From Thermoanaerobaculia bacterium (GTDB taxonomy: Bacteria; Acidobacteriota; Thermoanaerobaculia; Multivoradales; Multivoraceae), in the NCBI GenBank assembly GCA_022826745.1, contig JAJDUI010000016.1, forward strand, positions 1-50,411: a stretch of DNA of 50,411 nt. Direction: 5' to 3'. Positions within the stretch are counted from its first letter, which is position 1. Every line of letters starts with the position of its first letter. Below, one piece after another: positions 1 to 7,409 of the stretch. The notes below the pieces were generated by a model. It saw only the letters and a list, made by a program, of their open reading frames with translations. It did no database searches and was not told the DNA's origin. The position numbers were made by a program, and so were the translations under genes.

Positions 1-39
1 GCCAAACTCGAGCTGCGACGAAGTACACTCTGTCTTCAC
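1..39 (-). CDS. Transposase N-terminus, partial (IS1380-family-like)
   Basis: A GTG start (37-39) is preceded by AGGAGAGAGACCC and opens a frame reading VKTECTSSQLEFG before the window ends. IS1380-family transposases commonly begin with a short (M/V)xTEC...L.F segment before a conserved FDGG...SDAG block. That second block would lie outside the window. Only 13 codons are visible and the same 13 codons occur at the right end. The family call comes from recall of the N-terminal pattern, not from an alignment. Confidence 0.45.
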   Translation of the reverse strand, partial: MKTECTSSQLEFG

Positions 40-133
40 GGGTCTCTCTCCTGTGGATCTCCCAAGTCCTTGTGAATACTTGGATTATCCGCCGGAAGAG
101 ACCCGATCTCAAATCCCCGGTGAGATATCCGGG
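1..133 (-). mobile_element. Partial IS element, left window end (IS1380-like)
   Basis: Reading outward on the minus strand, the sequence begins CCCGGATATCTCACCGGGG, continues through a non-coding leader with an AGGAG ribosome site, and reaches a GTG start. It matches the right window end as an inverted copy over 137 bp, with one mismatch (position 68 against 50343). A sharp identity boundary followed by a transposase-like start is what an IS end looks like. Assignment to IS1380 rests on the first 13 residues only, so the family is tentative. The rest of the element is outside the window. Confidence 0.6.
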
Positions 134-192
134 CTAGTCGCGGCCCGGTCATCCGAGTGCAGCGGGAGGAACTCCTGACGCGCCGCCGTCGT

Positions 193-1116
193 CTAACCCA
201 GCTCGGCCCGGAGCTTCTCGTGGAGCGCGGCAGCGCCGTCGATCATCGCGTCGACCGTCCGGGCGCCGGCCAGGAACAGGCCGGTCAGGTTCAGGGCCAC
301 GCCGTCGAAACCCATCTCGCCGAGCTTCGCGGCGGCCGCGGCGACACGGTCGGGCTCCGTGTAGAAGGTCCGGTCGCTCTCGTTGCCGGGCCGCGGCGGC
401 GGCGACACCTGCGCCTGGAACTCGAGCCCCGCCGGATCGCGGCCGGCTTCCTCGGCGTACCTGCGGATCGCCGCGATGGCCTGGGCGCCGTTCTCGAAGA
501 GCTCCGGCGAGGCGACTCCCATCCAGCCTTCGCCGAGCCGTCCGGCCCGGCGAAAGGCGGCCTCGCTATGGCCGCCGATCCAGATCGGCAACGCTCCGCC
601 ACGCGGCGGTTTGGGTTCCATCGCCATCGTTTCGAGCCGGTAGAACTCGCCCGCGAAGTCGATCGGGTCCTGGCTCCAGCAGGCGCGGAGCACCTCGATC
701 GCCTCGTCCATGCGCCGGCCGCGGTTCCTGAAGTCGTGGCCCAGGGCCTCGTACTCCGACTCCTGCCAGCCAACGCCGAGGCCCAGGCGCAGGCGGCCGC
801 CGGACAGGGTGTCCAGGGTCGCCGCCTGCTTGGCGGTCAGCACCGGGTCGCGCTGCGGCAGCACGAGGACCTCGGTGCCAAGCCCGATCCGGGAGGTGCA
901 TGCCGCCATGTAGCCGAGCGTGGCGAACGCCTCCATGATCGGCATCTTCGCCGGATAGCGGTTCCTTTCCCGGCCCTCCGTGTCATGGCCCATGACCACG
1001 TGGTCGAAGATGTCGAGCTGATCGAAGCCGATCTCGTCCATCGCGCCGGCAAGCCGGGCGATGGCCTCCGGCCCCTCGCGGTACACGACACTCGGAAACT
1101 CAAGGGCAAGCTTCAT
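193..1116 (-). CDS. LLM-class flavin-dependent oxidoreductase
   Basis: A 307-residue luciferase-like monooxygenase-family protein (TIM barrel, cytosolic), expected to use reduced F420 or FMN to oxidise or reduce an unknown small substrate. It shows the family pattern SGGRLRLGLGVGW followed by ESEYEALG (about residues 105-126), where the E-Y-x-A-L-G segment is typical of TIGR03619-like members, and a PKPPRGGALPIWIGG stretch near the middle. The start is an ATG with CAGGAG about 9 nt upstream. It lies 32 nt downstream of the SDR gene on the same strand, so the two probably share a transcript. Substrate and cofactor cannot be told from sequence. A second, divergent member is at 28700-29539. Confidence 0.85.
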   Translation of the reverse strand: MKLALEFPSVVYREGPEAIARLAGAMDEIGFDQLDIFDHVVMGHDTEGRERNRYPAKMPIMEAFATLGYMAACTSRIGLGTEVLVLPQRDPVLTAKQAATLDTLSGGRLRLGLGVGWQESEYEALGHDFRNRGRRMDEAIEVLRACWSQDPIDFAGEFYRLETMAMEPKPPRGGALPIWIGGHSEAAFRRAGRLGEGWMGVASPELFENGAQAIAAIRRYAEEAGRDPAGLEFQAQVSPPPRPGNESDRTFYTEPDRVAAAAAKLGEMGFDGVALNLTGLFLAGARTVDAMIDGAAALHEKLRAELG

Positions 1117-1148
1117 TCTCGGTGCTCCTGGGAAGGTGTCGGCGGCGC

Positions 1149-1922
1149 TTACGCGCCGGCCAGGAAGCGCTCACGCAGTCGTCTCATGCCGTTGAGCCAG
1201 CGGTCGTAGTCGGCCGTCTTGCGGCGCATGTATTCCTGGACCTGCGGGTGCGGCAGGATGAGGAAGCGTTCCTGGTCGATCGCCCGAACGACGATGTCGA
1301 CCACCTCTTCCGCTTCCATCATTCCGTCGACGCCGGCCACGCCGGGGCCCCTCGCGGTCATCGCCGTGCGCACCGCCTGCGGACAGAGGACCGAGACCCG
1401 AATGCCGTCGTTGCCGTGAGTGATGGCGATCCACTCGGCCAGGGCCACGGCCGCGTGCTTGGTCACCGCGTAGGGCGCCGAACCGATCTGCGACAGGAGG
1501 CCGGCCGCCGAGGCCGTGCTCGCGATGTAGCCCTCGCCCCGCTCGATCATCTTCGGCAGCACGGCGCGGGCCGCGAAGATGTGGGACATCACGTTGATCT
1601 CCCAGATGTTCTGCCAGCCCTCGTCGCTCACCTCGACGCCGCCTCCGGTGCCGATGCCGGCATTCGAGAAGATGAGATCGACGTCGCCGAAGGCGGCCTC
1701 CGCGCGGGCGACCATGTCCTGGACCTCACTCTCGACCGCCACGTCGACCGTCACGGCGATCGCTGCCGCGCCGATCTCCTCCGCCACCGCCGCCGCGCCG
1801 TCGGCGTCGCGGTCGGCGACGACGACTCCCCGCGCACCGTCGGCGGCGAACCGCCGGCAGAGCGCCCTGCCAATGCCGCTGGCGCCGCCGGTGACGACGC
1901 AGTTCCTGCCCTGTATCTCCAT
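1149..1922 (-). CDS. SDR-family NAD(P)-dependent oxidoreductase
   Basis: A 257-residue classical short-chain dehydrogenase/reductase. It has the Rossmann glycine motif TGGASGIG (residues 11-18), NAG (87-89), and the catalytic tetrad N110, S138, Y151, K155. The frame is open 66 codons further upstream, but homology begins at MEIQGRNCVVTGG, so that ATG is taken. It has no Shine-Dalgarno sequence. A TGCTACGAT extended -10-like motif ends 8 nt before the ATG, suggesting a leaderless or near-leaderless mRNA. The LLM oxidoreductase gene follows. The reaction is probably alcohol/ketone interconversion on an unknown substrate. Confidence 0.88.
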   Translation of the reverse strand: MEIQGRNCVVTGGASGIGRALCRRFAADGARGVVVADRDADGAAAVAEEIGAAAIAVTVDVAVESEVQDMVARAEAAFGDVDLIFSNAGIGTGGGVEVSDEGWQNIWEINVMSHIFAARAVLPKMIERGEGYIASTASAAGLLSQIGSAPYAVTKHAAVALAEWIAITHGNDGIRVSVLCPQAVRTAMTARGPGVAGVDGMMEAEEVVDIVVRAIDQERFLILPHPQVQEYMRRKTADYDRWLNGMRRLRERFLAGA

Positions 1923-1930
1923 GGGCGGCG

Positions 1931-1939
1931 ATCGTAGCA
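1931..1939 (-). promoter_or_regulatory. Extended -10-like promoter of the SDR gene
   Basis: On the minus strand this reads TGC-TACGAT, matching the recurrent TGnTAnnnT motif of this window. The hexamer ends 8 nt before the SDR ATG. No convincing -35 is seen. Confidence 0.4.
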
Positions 1940-1944
1940 ATTGC

Positions 1945-1973
1945 TCGAACGAGCCGCAGGATGTGGCTAGAAT
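1945..1973 (+). promoter_or_regulatory. Putative promoter toward gshA
   Basis: TAGAAT at 1968-1973 matches five of six -10 positions and is preceded by GGC rather than TGn. A weak -35 (TCGAAC, 1945-1950) lies at 17-nt spacing. Transcription from here would give a leader of about 125 nt holding the two hairpins at 2004-2033 and 2057-2098. Confidence 0.3.
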
Positions 1974-2003
1974 CGGCTTCTGACCGGCCCCGCAGCTCGC
2001 GCC

Positions 2004-2033
2004 GCCAAACCCGTCGCAGGCTCCGTGTTTGGC
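2004..2033 (+). repeat. Inverted repeat (hairpin 1) in the gshA leader
   Basis: GCCAAAC (2004-2010) pairs with GTTTGGC (2027-2033) around a 16-nt loop. The loop plus 3' arm (2013-2030) is near-identical, 16 of 18, to 17766-17783, so it may be part of a small dispersed repeat. Confidence 0.45.
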
Positions 2034-2056
2034 CCCAGCCACCACCTCACTAGCAC

Positions 2057-2098
2057 CCTGCGTCACAGAACTTGCTTCGCTGCGTTCCATGACGCAGG
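2057..2098 (+). repeat. Inverted repeat (hairpin 2) next to the gshA start
   Basis: CCTGCGTCA (2057-2065) pairs perfectly with TGACGCAGG (2090-2098). Inside it GAAC and GTTC can pair as well. The 3' arm ends 7 nt before the gshA ATG, so the folded RNA would hold the only AGG near the start codon. No T-tract follows, so it is not a simple terminator. Confidence 0.5.
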
Positions 2099-2105
2099 CT
2101 CCTAG

Positions 2106-3260
2106 ATGACCGCAGACCAACTATCGCTGCACCGGCAGTTACTGAAGGGCCTCGAGGAGGAGGTCTACACCGGCACCGCCGACGGTCACGTGCTGCCGCT
2201 CTCGGCCCAGGTCAAGGCCGCGATGGACGGCTACACGACCGAGCCGGACGGCCGGAACGTCGAGTTCACGACGGCGCCCTACCGCAACTACCAGGTCCTG
2301 ATCGACCGCCTGATGGCGAAGCGCTGCGCCCTGCGCCGCTACCTGGAAGCCGAGCACGGCTGCACGCTGATACCCGGCGGTGCGCTGTCCCTGGCCGACC
2401 CGGATTCCTTCCATTTCTCCGACCCGGACAACCCCTACTACCGCTACATCCGGGACACGTACGGCAACCGGGTCGTGACCGCCTCGACCCACATCAACCT
2501 CGGCATCGACGAACCGGACGAGCTGCTCCGCGCCTACCGGGTGTTGCGGCTCGAGGCGGCGATCTTCCTGGCCCTGACCGCGGCGTCGCCCTTTCTGGCC
2601 GGCAAGCCGACCGGCCAGCACTCGAGCCGCTGGCTTCGCTTCCCCCTGACCCCGGAGCGCGTGCCCTTCTTCCCCGACGCGGCCGCGTTCGCGATCTGGA
2701 TGGACGAACAACTCGAGACCGGCACGATGCAGAACCGACGCCACCTCTGGCTTGGCATCCGGCCAAACGGGCCGGCGACGCCCAGGGAGCTGGATCGCCT
2801 GGAGCTTCGCATCTGCGACCGGATCAGCGATCCCCACGTTCTGCAGGCGGTCACGGCGCTCTACGAGGCCCGGGTCTGGCAGGTGCTGGAACGGCCCGAC
2901 CTCGATCCTCTGCGGGAGCGGTCCTCGCCGGAACTCGAGGAGCTGGCCGCCGCCAACGAACGCGCGGCCGGCACGGCCAGCCTGGACGCGATCGCCGTGA
3001 ACTGGGTCGACGGCAGGAGCCTCACGTTCAGGGACTGGATCCGCTCGATGCTCGACGATGTCGCCGAGACCGCGGATCGCCACGGATTCGCCTCGCTCCT
3101 CGAGCCGATCGAAGGGGTGCTCACCAGGGGCAACCCGGCGATCCAGTGGCTGCGCCGGGTGGACCAGGGGGCGACGCCCCAGCAGGTCATTCAGGAAGCG
3201 ATCGTCGAGCTGGCCGCGCTGGACCGGGAGTTCGACCCGAGCTGCCCCCTGGTCGCCTGA
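2106..3260 (+). CDS. gshA: Glutamate-cysteine ligase, cyanobacterial-type GCS2
   Basis: A 384-residue cytosolic ligase that joins L-glutamate and L-cysteine with ATP, the first step of glutathione synthesis. It has hallmarks of the cyanobacterial GshA subgroup of the GCS2/carboxylate-amine ligase family: KGLEEEVYTG near the N-terminus, EPDGRNVEFTTAPY, a VVTASTHINLGI metal/nucleotide region (about residues 123-134), a TGQHSSRW segment, RHLWLGIRPNG and RLELRICD. Length is normal for that subgroup. No gshB is nearby. The next gene is convergent with an 18-nt gap. The ATG sits directly after a strong hairpin. A generic YbdK-like ligase is the alternative, but the match to the cyanobacterial group looks much better. 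Confidence 0.85.
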   Translation: MTADQLSLHRQLLKGLEEEVYTGTADGHVLPLSAQVKAAMDGYTTEPDGRNVEFTTAPYRNYQVLIDRLMAKRCALRRYLEAEHGCTLIPGGALSLADPDSFHFSDPDNPYYRYIRDTYGNRVVTASTHINLGIDEPDELLRAYRVLRLEAAIFLALTAASPFLAGKPTGQHSSRWLRFPLTPERVPFFPDAAAFAIWMDEQLETGTMQNRRHLWLGIRPNGPATPRELDRLELRICDRISDPHVLQAVTALYEARVWQVLERPDLDPLRERSSPELEELAAANERAAGTASLDAIAVNWVDGRSLTFRDWIRSMLDDVAETADRHGFASLLEPIEGVLTRGNPAIQWLRRVDQGATPQQVIQEAIVELAALDREFDPSCPLVA

Positions 3261-3278
3261 CGGCAGCCTTCGCTCGCG

Positions 3279-3773
3279 TCAGCCTGCTGCCAGGCGGGCG
3301 TAGCGGCCGCCGTGGAACAGCAGAGGCTCCGCGTCGCGCACCCGTTCGCCGGCGACGACGTCGCCAATCACGATGATGTGATCGCCGCCGTCGATCCGCT
3401 CCGCGATCCGGCATTCGATGTGGACCAGCGCGTTCTCGATCAGGGGCTCGCCCAGGCCGCCCTGCCGGAACGCGACGCCCAGCAGCGAGCCCACGGCCGG
3501 CGCGGTCGTGCGCGCGAACACGTTCGAGATCTCCTCCTGGTCGGACGCCAGGATGCTGAGACCGAAAGCCTCCGCCCGCTGCATCTGCTGGTAGCAGTTC
3601 GACTCCCGGTCGACGCAGACGAGGAGCTGCAGCGGTTCGAGCGACAGCGAACAGACGGCGTTCGCCGTCATTCCATGGAGCCGGCCGCCCACGTTCGTCG
3701 TCACGACCGTGACGCCCGTCGCGAACTGGCCGATCAGGCCGCGGTAAGAATCGCGGTCCAGCTCAGAAGGCAT
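3279..3773 (-). CDS. Flavin reductase-like domain protein
   Basis: A 164-residue FMN-binding split-barrel protein of the flavin reductase-like family (PF01613 type), which reduces FMN/FAD with NAD(P)H or serves as the small component of a two-component monooxygenase. Typical segments are FATGVTVVTTN near residue 20, the GMTANAVCSLSLEPLQLLVCV core, and a C-terminal LLFHGGRYARL. The ATG at 3771-3773 is preferred because homology starts at RDSYRGLIGQFATG; a GTG 18 nt upstream is possible. It overlaps the end of the metalloprotease gene by 11 nt, suggesting translational coupling. Its partner oxygenase, if any, is not identifiable here. Confidence 0.85.
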   Translation of the reverse strand: MPSELDRDSYRGLIGQFATGVTVVTTNVGGRLHGMTANAVCSLSLEPLQLLVCVDRESNCYQQMQRAEAFGLSILASDQEEISNVFARTTAPAVGSLLGVAFRQGGLGEPLIENALVHIECRIAERIDGGDHIIVIGDVVAGERVRDAEPLLFHGGRYARLAAG

Positions 3774-6700
3774 CGATGTCGATCTCACCACAGATGCTCC
3801 CCGCCTCGTTCCGGTAAGTCGCTGCTCTACCGGCCAGCGTGTCGGTCACGGTGATCGTGTACTCCACGTCCGAGAGACCGCCGTACAGGAACCAGAACCT
3901 GCCGTTCACGCCGCGGCCGTCCAGCATCTTCACCGCCAGTTCGACGTTGGAGGGGCTGAAGAACCAGTAGAAGCCCGTCTTCCCCGTCGTCAGCGACGGA
4001 ATCACGCTGGCGATTTGTGGCACGTCCGTATCGACGTTCGGGTCGATGAAGTCGACTTCGACCGCGAACCGGTCGTCGAGCAGGCACAGTCGCTCGTTAC
4101 TGGCCTCGCAGTGGCCCGTGCCGTCACTGGCGAGTTCGATACCGCCCGGATCGAGCGACGCCACGTTCATCCGCAGGAGGTCGAATCCCGGGCGGCCCAC
4201 ACCGGTGTCGGCGGTGCGGGACGGACCCGTCGCGGCGGCCGTATCGGTGAAGGCCAGCAGGTCCTTCTGGCCGCACACCTCCTTCGGCGGGTTGTGGTAC
4301 GTCCGCCGCTCGCCGGTTTCGGCGTCTCTTACGGTGATCCAGTACTCGACGTCCGACAGCGCGCCGAAGAAGACCCAGTGGCTGCCGTTGATGGCCCTCC
4401 CGTCGAGGACCTTGACGACCAGTTCGATGTTCTCGGATTCGAAGAACCAGAACAGCCCGGACTCGTCCGAGATGCCGACCGGCACGGCCGTGCCCGCGCC
4501 GAACTCCTCCAGCACGTCCGGCCTGCTCCAGTGCGCCCGCACCTCGAAGCGTCCGTCACGCAGGCAGAGATAGTCCGCCCCTTCCCGGCAGGCGCCCTGG
4601 AACGCGCCGGTGGTGGCGCTGGCCTCCGGAGAGTAGTCCGCGGCCCCGGACCGCAGCCGGAGCGTGTAGGGGGTCTCCGCCCTGAGACCTGCGATCACCG
4701 CCCCGCCTGCCGTGGCCTCGGCCGTGCCAACCTCCATCCATCCGCTTGCAGGGTGCCGCGCCTCGATGACGAGCGTGCCCCGCGCCGGTCGCGCCCACCT
4801 GCCGGTCCAGATCAACTCGACCGAGGTCTCGCCCGACGGAACGACCATCAGGCCGCCATCCTCCTCCTCCGGCGGATCGCCGCTCGGCGCCGGCATTCCC
4901 CTGACCGTGTTGCTGGCGCGCGAGAAGCCCGTGTCGCCGTAGGCCAAGACGCGGTAGTCGACGGCTTCGCTCCGGGGCAACTCGAACGAAGTGGCGCCAG
5001 CCGGGACCAGGGCAACCCGCGTCCAACGGCCGCCACCCACCACGGTGGTGTCCTGCCGGTCGTACTCGGGCCGCAACTGGACCTCGAAACCCGTCTCTCC
5101 ACGCGAGTTGTCTCTCCAGGTCAGCCTGGCCACGCCGCCGTCTACGCCCCAGTCGAGCCTGGTCGGCGCCGCCGGACCGCGGCCCGCCACGCCCAGACTC
5201 AACCTCGCGAAGCTGCGCTCGCCGACACCCGCGTCGTTGTACGGCAGGACGAAGAAGAGGTAGCCGCCGCCACGGGCCAGCCCCTCGATCTCGATCGACT
5301 CGCTGTCGGCATCGGCCTCGAACAGGCCGAACCAGCCCGAGACGAGGGCCAGGACCCGGAAACCCAGTTCGTCGGACGAATTGTCGCGCCACGTCAGGCG
5401 AACGGACGTATCGCCCGTCGCCCTCGCGGTCAGGCCCGAGACGGCCCGGGGCCCCGGCAAGGGCGGCGACTCGAGAGTCAGGAGTCCTCTGCTGGCGGAG
5501 GTCCCGGAGATGCCATGCGCGTACACCCGAACGCTGTAGGAGATGTCTGGGAAGAGGCGCGTCAGAAGCGTCGATTCGCTGTTCGCCGAGACCCACTTCC
5601 GCCGCTGCAGCACTCCCCGGTACAGGAGCTGAACCTCGAAGAGACTCTCGTTGTCCGAGTTGTCGACCCAGCTCACGCGCGCAGAGTTCGTCCCCGCGCG
5701 GATGGGATCCTCCTCGACGGCCGGGCGCCAGGCGAGTCCCGACGGCGGAGCCGGCTCCGCGCCCGGAACCGCCAGCGTGACCGTGCTGCTTCTCGCCGAG
5801 TAGGTGCTTTCCCCCGTGACCGCCCTGACGAAGAAGAAGTAGCGCGTACCCGCGCCAGCCACCGGAAGGTCGAGAACCGCCGACCTCCGCTCCTCGAACC
5901 GGCGCGTCGACGGATCTCCCGTCTGATCCGACCGCCAGTAGGTCACTTCGTAGCCATCCGCGTCCGGCGCGTTGTCCCGCCAGGACAGCCGCACCGAGAT
6001 GTCGCCGGCCATCTGGACTCGCAGGTCCGTCGGCGCCGCGGGGGCGTGCTCCGGCACGGGAGAAACGAAGTCGCCGTACCGCACGCCGATGTGGATGCTC
6101 TCCCGCAGAGCCCGCTCGTTCTCCCGTTCGTTCGCGATGCCGATCACCCGGCCCTGCGGCTTGACGCGAACACTCGACAGGTACGGTTCGCCTTGGCCGG
6201 TGTAGCTCATGATCGTCCCGACGTTCGGGATGCGATCGAGATTGCCGTGCCCGAACGCGTACGGCCTGAAGGCGAACTGGGGAGAACCGCCGTTCTCCGG
6301 GTCGTGGTGGGCGCCGAGCCCGTGGCCGACTTCGTGGGCGAAGATCGGTCCATCGTCCGAACAGGCGTTGGAGGTCCATCCGTAGGCGACTTCCGAGAAA
6401 CCCTCGGCAGTTCCGCCACGAGGCAGGAGGTAGTGCTGACCGCACGCGCCTCCAAGGACCCAGGGAGACTCACCAGTGAACAGGTGGACCAGATCGGCGC
6501 CGTACTCCCTGCGCAAACGATGCGCTTCCCCGTTGTAGCGCAACTGGGTGATGATCGAAGATTCGTAGTAACCCGTTTCGTCTCTGCCAACACGGTCCAG
6601 CCCCGAGAGTTGGGCCATGTGGACGATTCTCGCGCTTACTCCTATGTTGCCGTTCCTCAGGACCAGGTTCAGGTAGTCCCCGGCACTTCGAATCGCCGCT

Positions 6701-7386
6701 CGGGCGCCTCCCCGATCCGACCAGTTCGAAGCCGCCGTCCTCGTGTAGACGACCAGGATGTCGAGCTCTTCGTGGTTCTGTGGCGCCGCCACCCGCGTTG
6801 GCAGATCAAGGGCCATCGCCTCGGCCGGAAGGCGTGCCAGCTCCCGCAATCGCGGATCGGAATCGCTGCCCACCGGGCAGAAGGCCTCGGGCTCGCGTCC
6901 GGGCAGACCGAAGCTCGAGGCCATCTGGCCGCCACCGTCGGAGCGGGCGCTGATCCGATATCGGACGCCGCCGGGCTCGCCGAACCAGCCGACCAGACGG
7001 CCACCCTCCACGGTCAGGACGACGCTGTCATGACCCGCACCCGGAAGACGGCCCGACCACATCAGGTCGCCACCGCCCCGATCCTCGAAGACGCTGAGTT
7101 CTGCCTCCAGCACCAGGCCATTCGGCGTCGGCAGCTCCAGCCGGACCGGCTCCGTGCGAAGCAGCTCCATGTCGACCTGGACGGCGATTGGGGGAATCTC
7201 CGGCGCGAGGTCCTGGACGGAGACCGTTGCCGGCTGGGTCGCCTGCGGAATCAGCGTCAGCAGGCGCTGACCCTGAAGCGGCGCAGCGAGCAAGAGGAGC
7301 GCCGCGGCGGCAAGAACTCCGCCAATCCGGCTTCCGCCGTACTCCAACCTGGACAGGACTGACCGCAAGACGTCCTCCTCTGCCAT
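3763..7386 (-). CDS. Secreted reprolysin-like metalloprotease with FN3 domains
   Basis: A 1207-residue exported protein. A hydrophobic signal segment lies at about residues 20-38. The catalytic domain carries HEVGHGLGAHH (H351, E352, H355, H361), the extended zinc motif HExxHxxGxxH of metzincins. Five fibronectin-type-III-like units follow at about 448-925, with recurring SVRLSWRDN-type strands. Two copies of a roughly 120-residue domain end the protein (about 929-1047 and 1088-1207), each with a CL..GRF/CLLDDRF start, a FWFF segment, a VKxLDGRxxNG turn and a late Cys; similar tails occur on other secreted bacterial proteins and may bind surfaces. The ATG at 7386 has no ribosome site; an AGAGGAGG inside codons 3-5 would serve a TTG at 7366-7368 instead, giving 1201 residues. 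Divergent from the sulfatase gene. Confidence 0.85.
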   Translation of the reverse strand: MAEEDVLRSVLSRLEYGGSRIGGVLAAAALLLLAAPLQGQRLLTLIPQATQPATVSVQDLAPEIPPIAVQVDMELLRTEPVRLELPTPNGLVLEAELSVFEDRGGGDLMWSGRLPGAGHDSVVLTVEGGRLVGWFGEPGGVRYRISARSDGGGQMASSFGLPGREPEAFCPVGSDSDPRLRELARLPAEAMALDLPTRVAAPQNHEELDILVVYTRTAASNWSDRGGARAAIRSAGDYLNLVLRNGNIGVSARIVHMAQLSGLDRVGRDETGYYESSIITQLRYNGEAHRLRREYGADLVHLFTGESPWVLGGACGQHYLLPRGGTAEGFSEVAYGWTSNACSDDGPIFAHEVGHGLGAHHDPENGGSPQFAFRPYAFGHGNLDRIPNVGTIMSYTGQGEPYLSSVRVKPQGRVIGIANERENERALRESIHIGVRYGDFVSPVPEHAPAAPTDLRVQMAGDISVRLSWRDNAPDADGYEVTYWRSDQTGDPSTRRFEERRSAVLDLPVAGAGTRYFFFVRAVTGESTYSARSSTVTLAVPGAEPAPPSGLAWRPAVEEDPIRAGTNSARVSWVDNSDNESLFEVQLLYRGVLQRRKWVSANSESTLLTRLFPDISYSVRVYAHGISGTSASRGLLTLESPPLPGPRAVSGLTARATGDTSVRLTWRDNSSDELGFRVLALVSGWFGLFEADADSESIEIEGLARGGGYLFFVLPYNDAGVGERSFARLSLGVAGRGPAAPTRLDWGVDGGVARLTWRDNSRGETGFEVQLRPEYDRQDTTVVGGGRWTRVALVPAGATSFELPRSEAVDYRVLAYGDTGFSRASNTVRGMPAPSGDPPEEEDGGLMVVPSGETSVELIWTGRWARPARGTLVIEARHPASGWMEVGTAEATAGGAVIAGLRAETPYTLRLRSGAADYSPEASATTGAFQGACREGADYLCLRDGRFEVRAHWSRPDVLEEFGAGTAVPVGISDESGLFWFFESENIELVVKVLDGRAINGSHWVFFGALSDVEYWITVRDAETGERRTYHNPPKEVCGQKDLLAFTDTAAATGPSRTADTGVGRPGFDLLRMNVASLDPGGIELASDGTGHCEASNERLCLLDDRFAVEVDFIDPNVDTDVPQIASVIPSLTTGKTGFYWFFSPSNVELAVKMLDGRGVNGRFWFLYGGLSDVEYTITVTDTLAGRAATYRNEAGSICGEIDIDAF

Positions 7387-7397
7387 CCGGGACTCAG

Positions 7398-7403
7398 TAC
7401 ACT
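7398..7403 (+). promoter_or_regulatory. Leaderless-type -10 of the sulfatase gene
   Basis: TACACT fits TAnnnT and ends 6 nt before the GTG at 7410, which would put transcription start at or next to the start codon. No TG extension and no clear -35. The site lies in the 23-nt gap between two divergent genes. Confidence 0.3.
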
Positions 7404-7409
7404 GGATTC

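Noticed and set aside
4015..7362. A 1115-codon open frame on the plus strand opposite the metalloprotease
   Set aside because: Composition is Arg/Pro/Ala-rich with no domain or motif, while the minus strand has a zinc site, FN3 units and a signal peptide. In G+C-rich DNA this is an antisense shadow.
7188..7409. N-terminal extension of the sulfatase frame
   Set aside because: It overlaps the signal-peptide region of the divergent metalloprotease and lacks conserved character; the lipoprotein signal starts after 7410.
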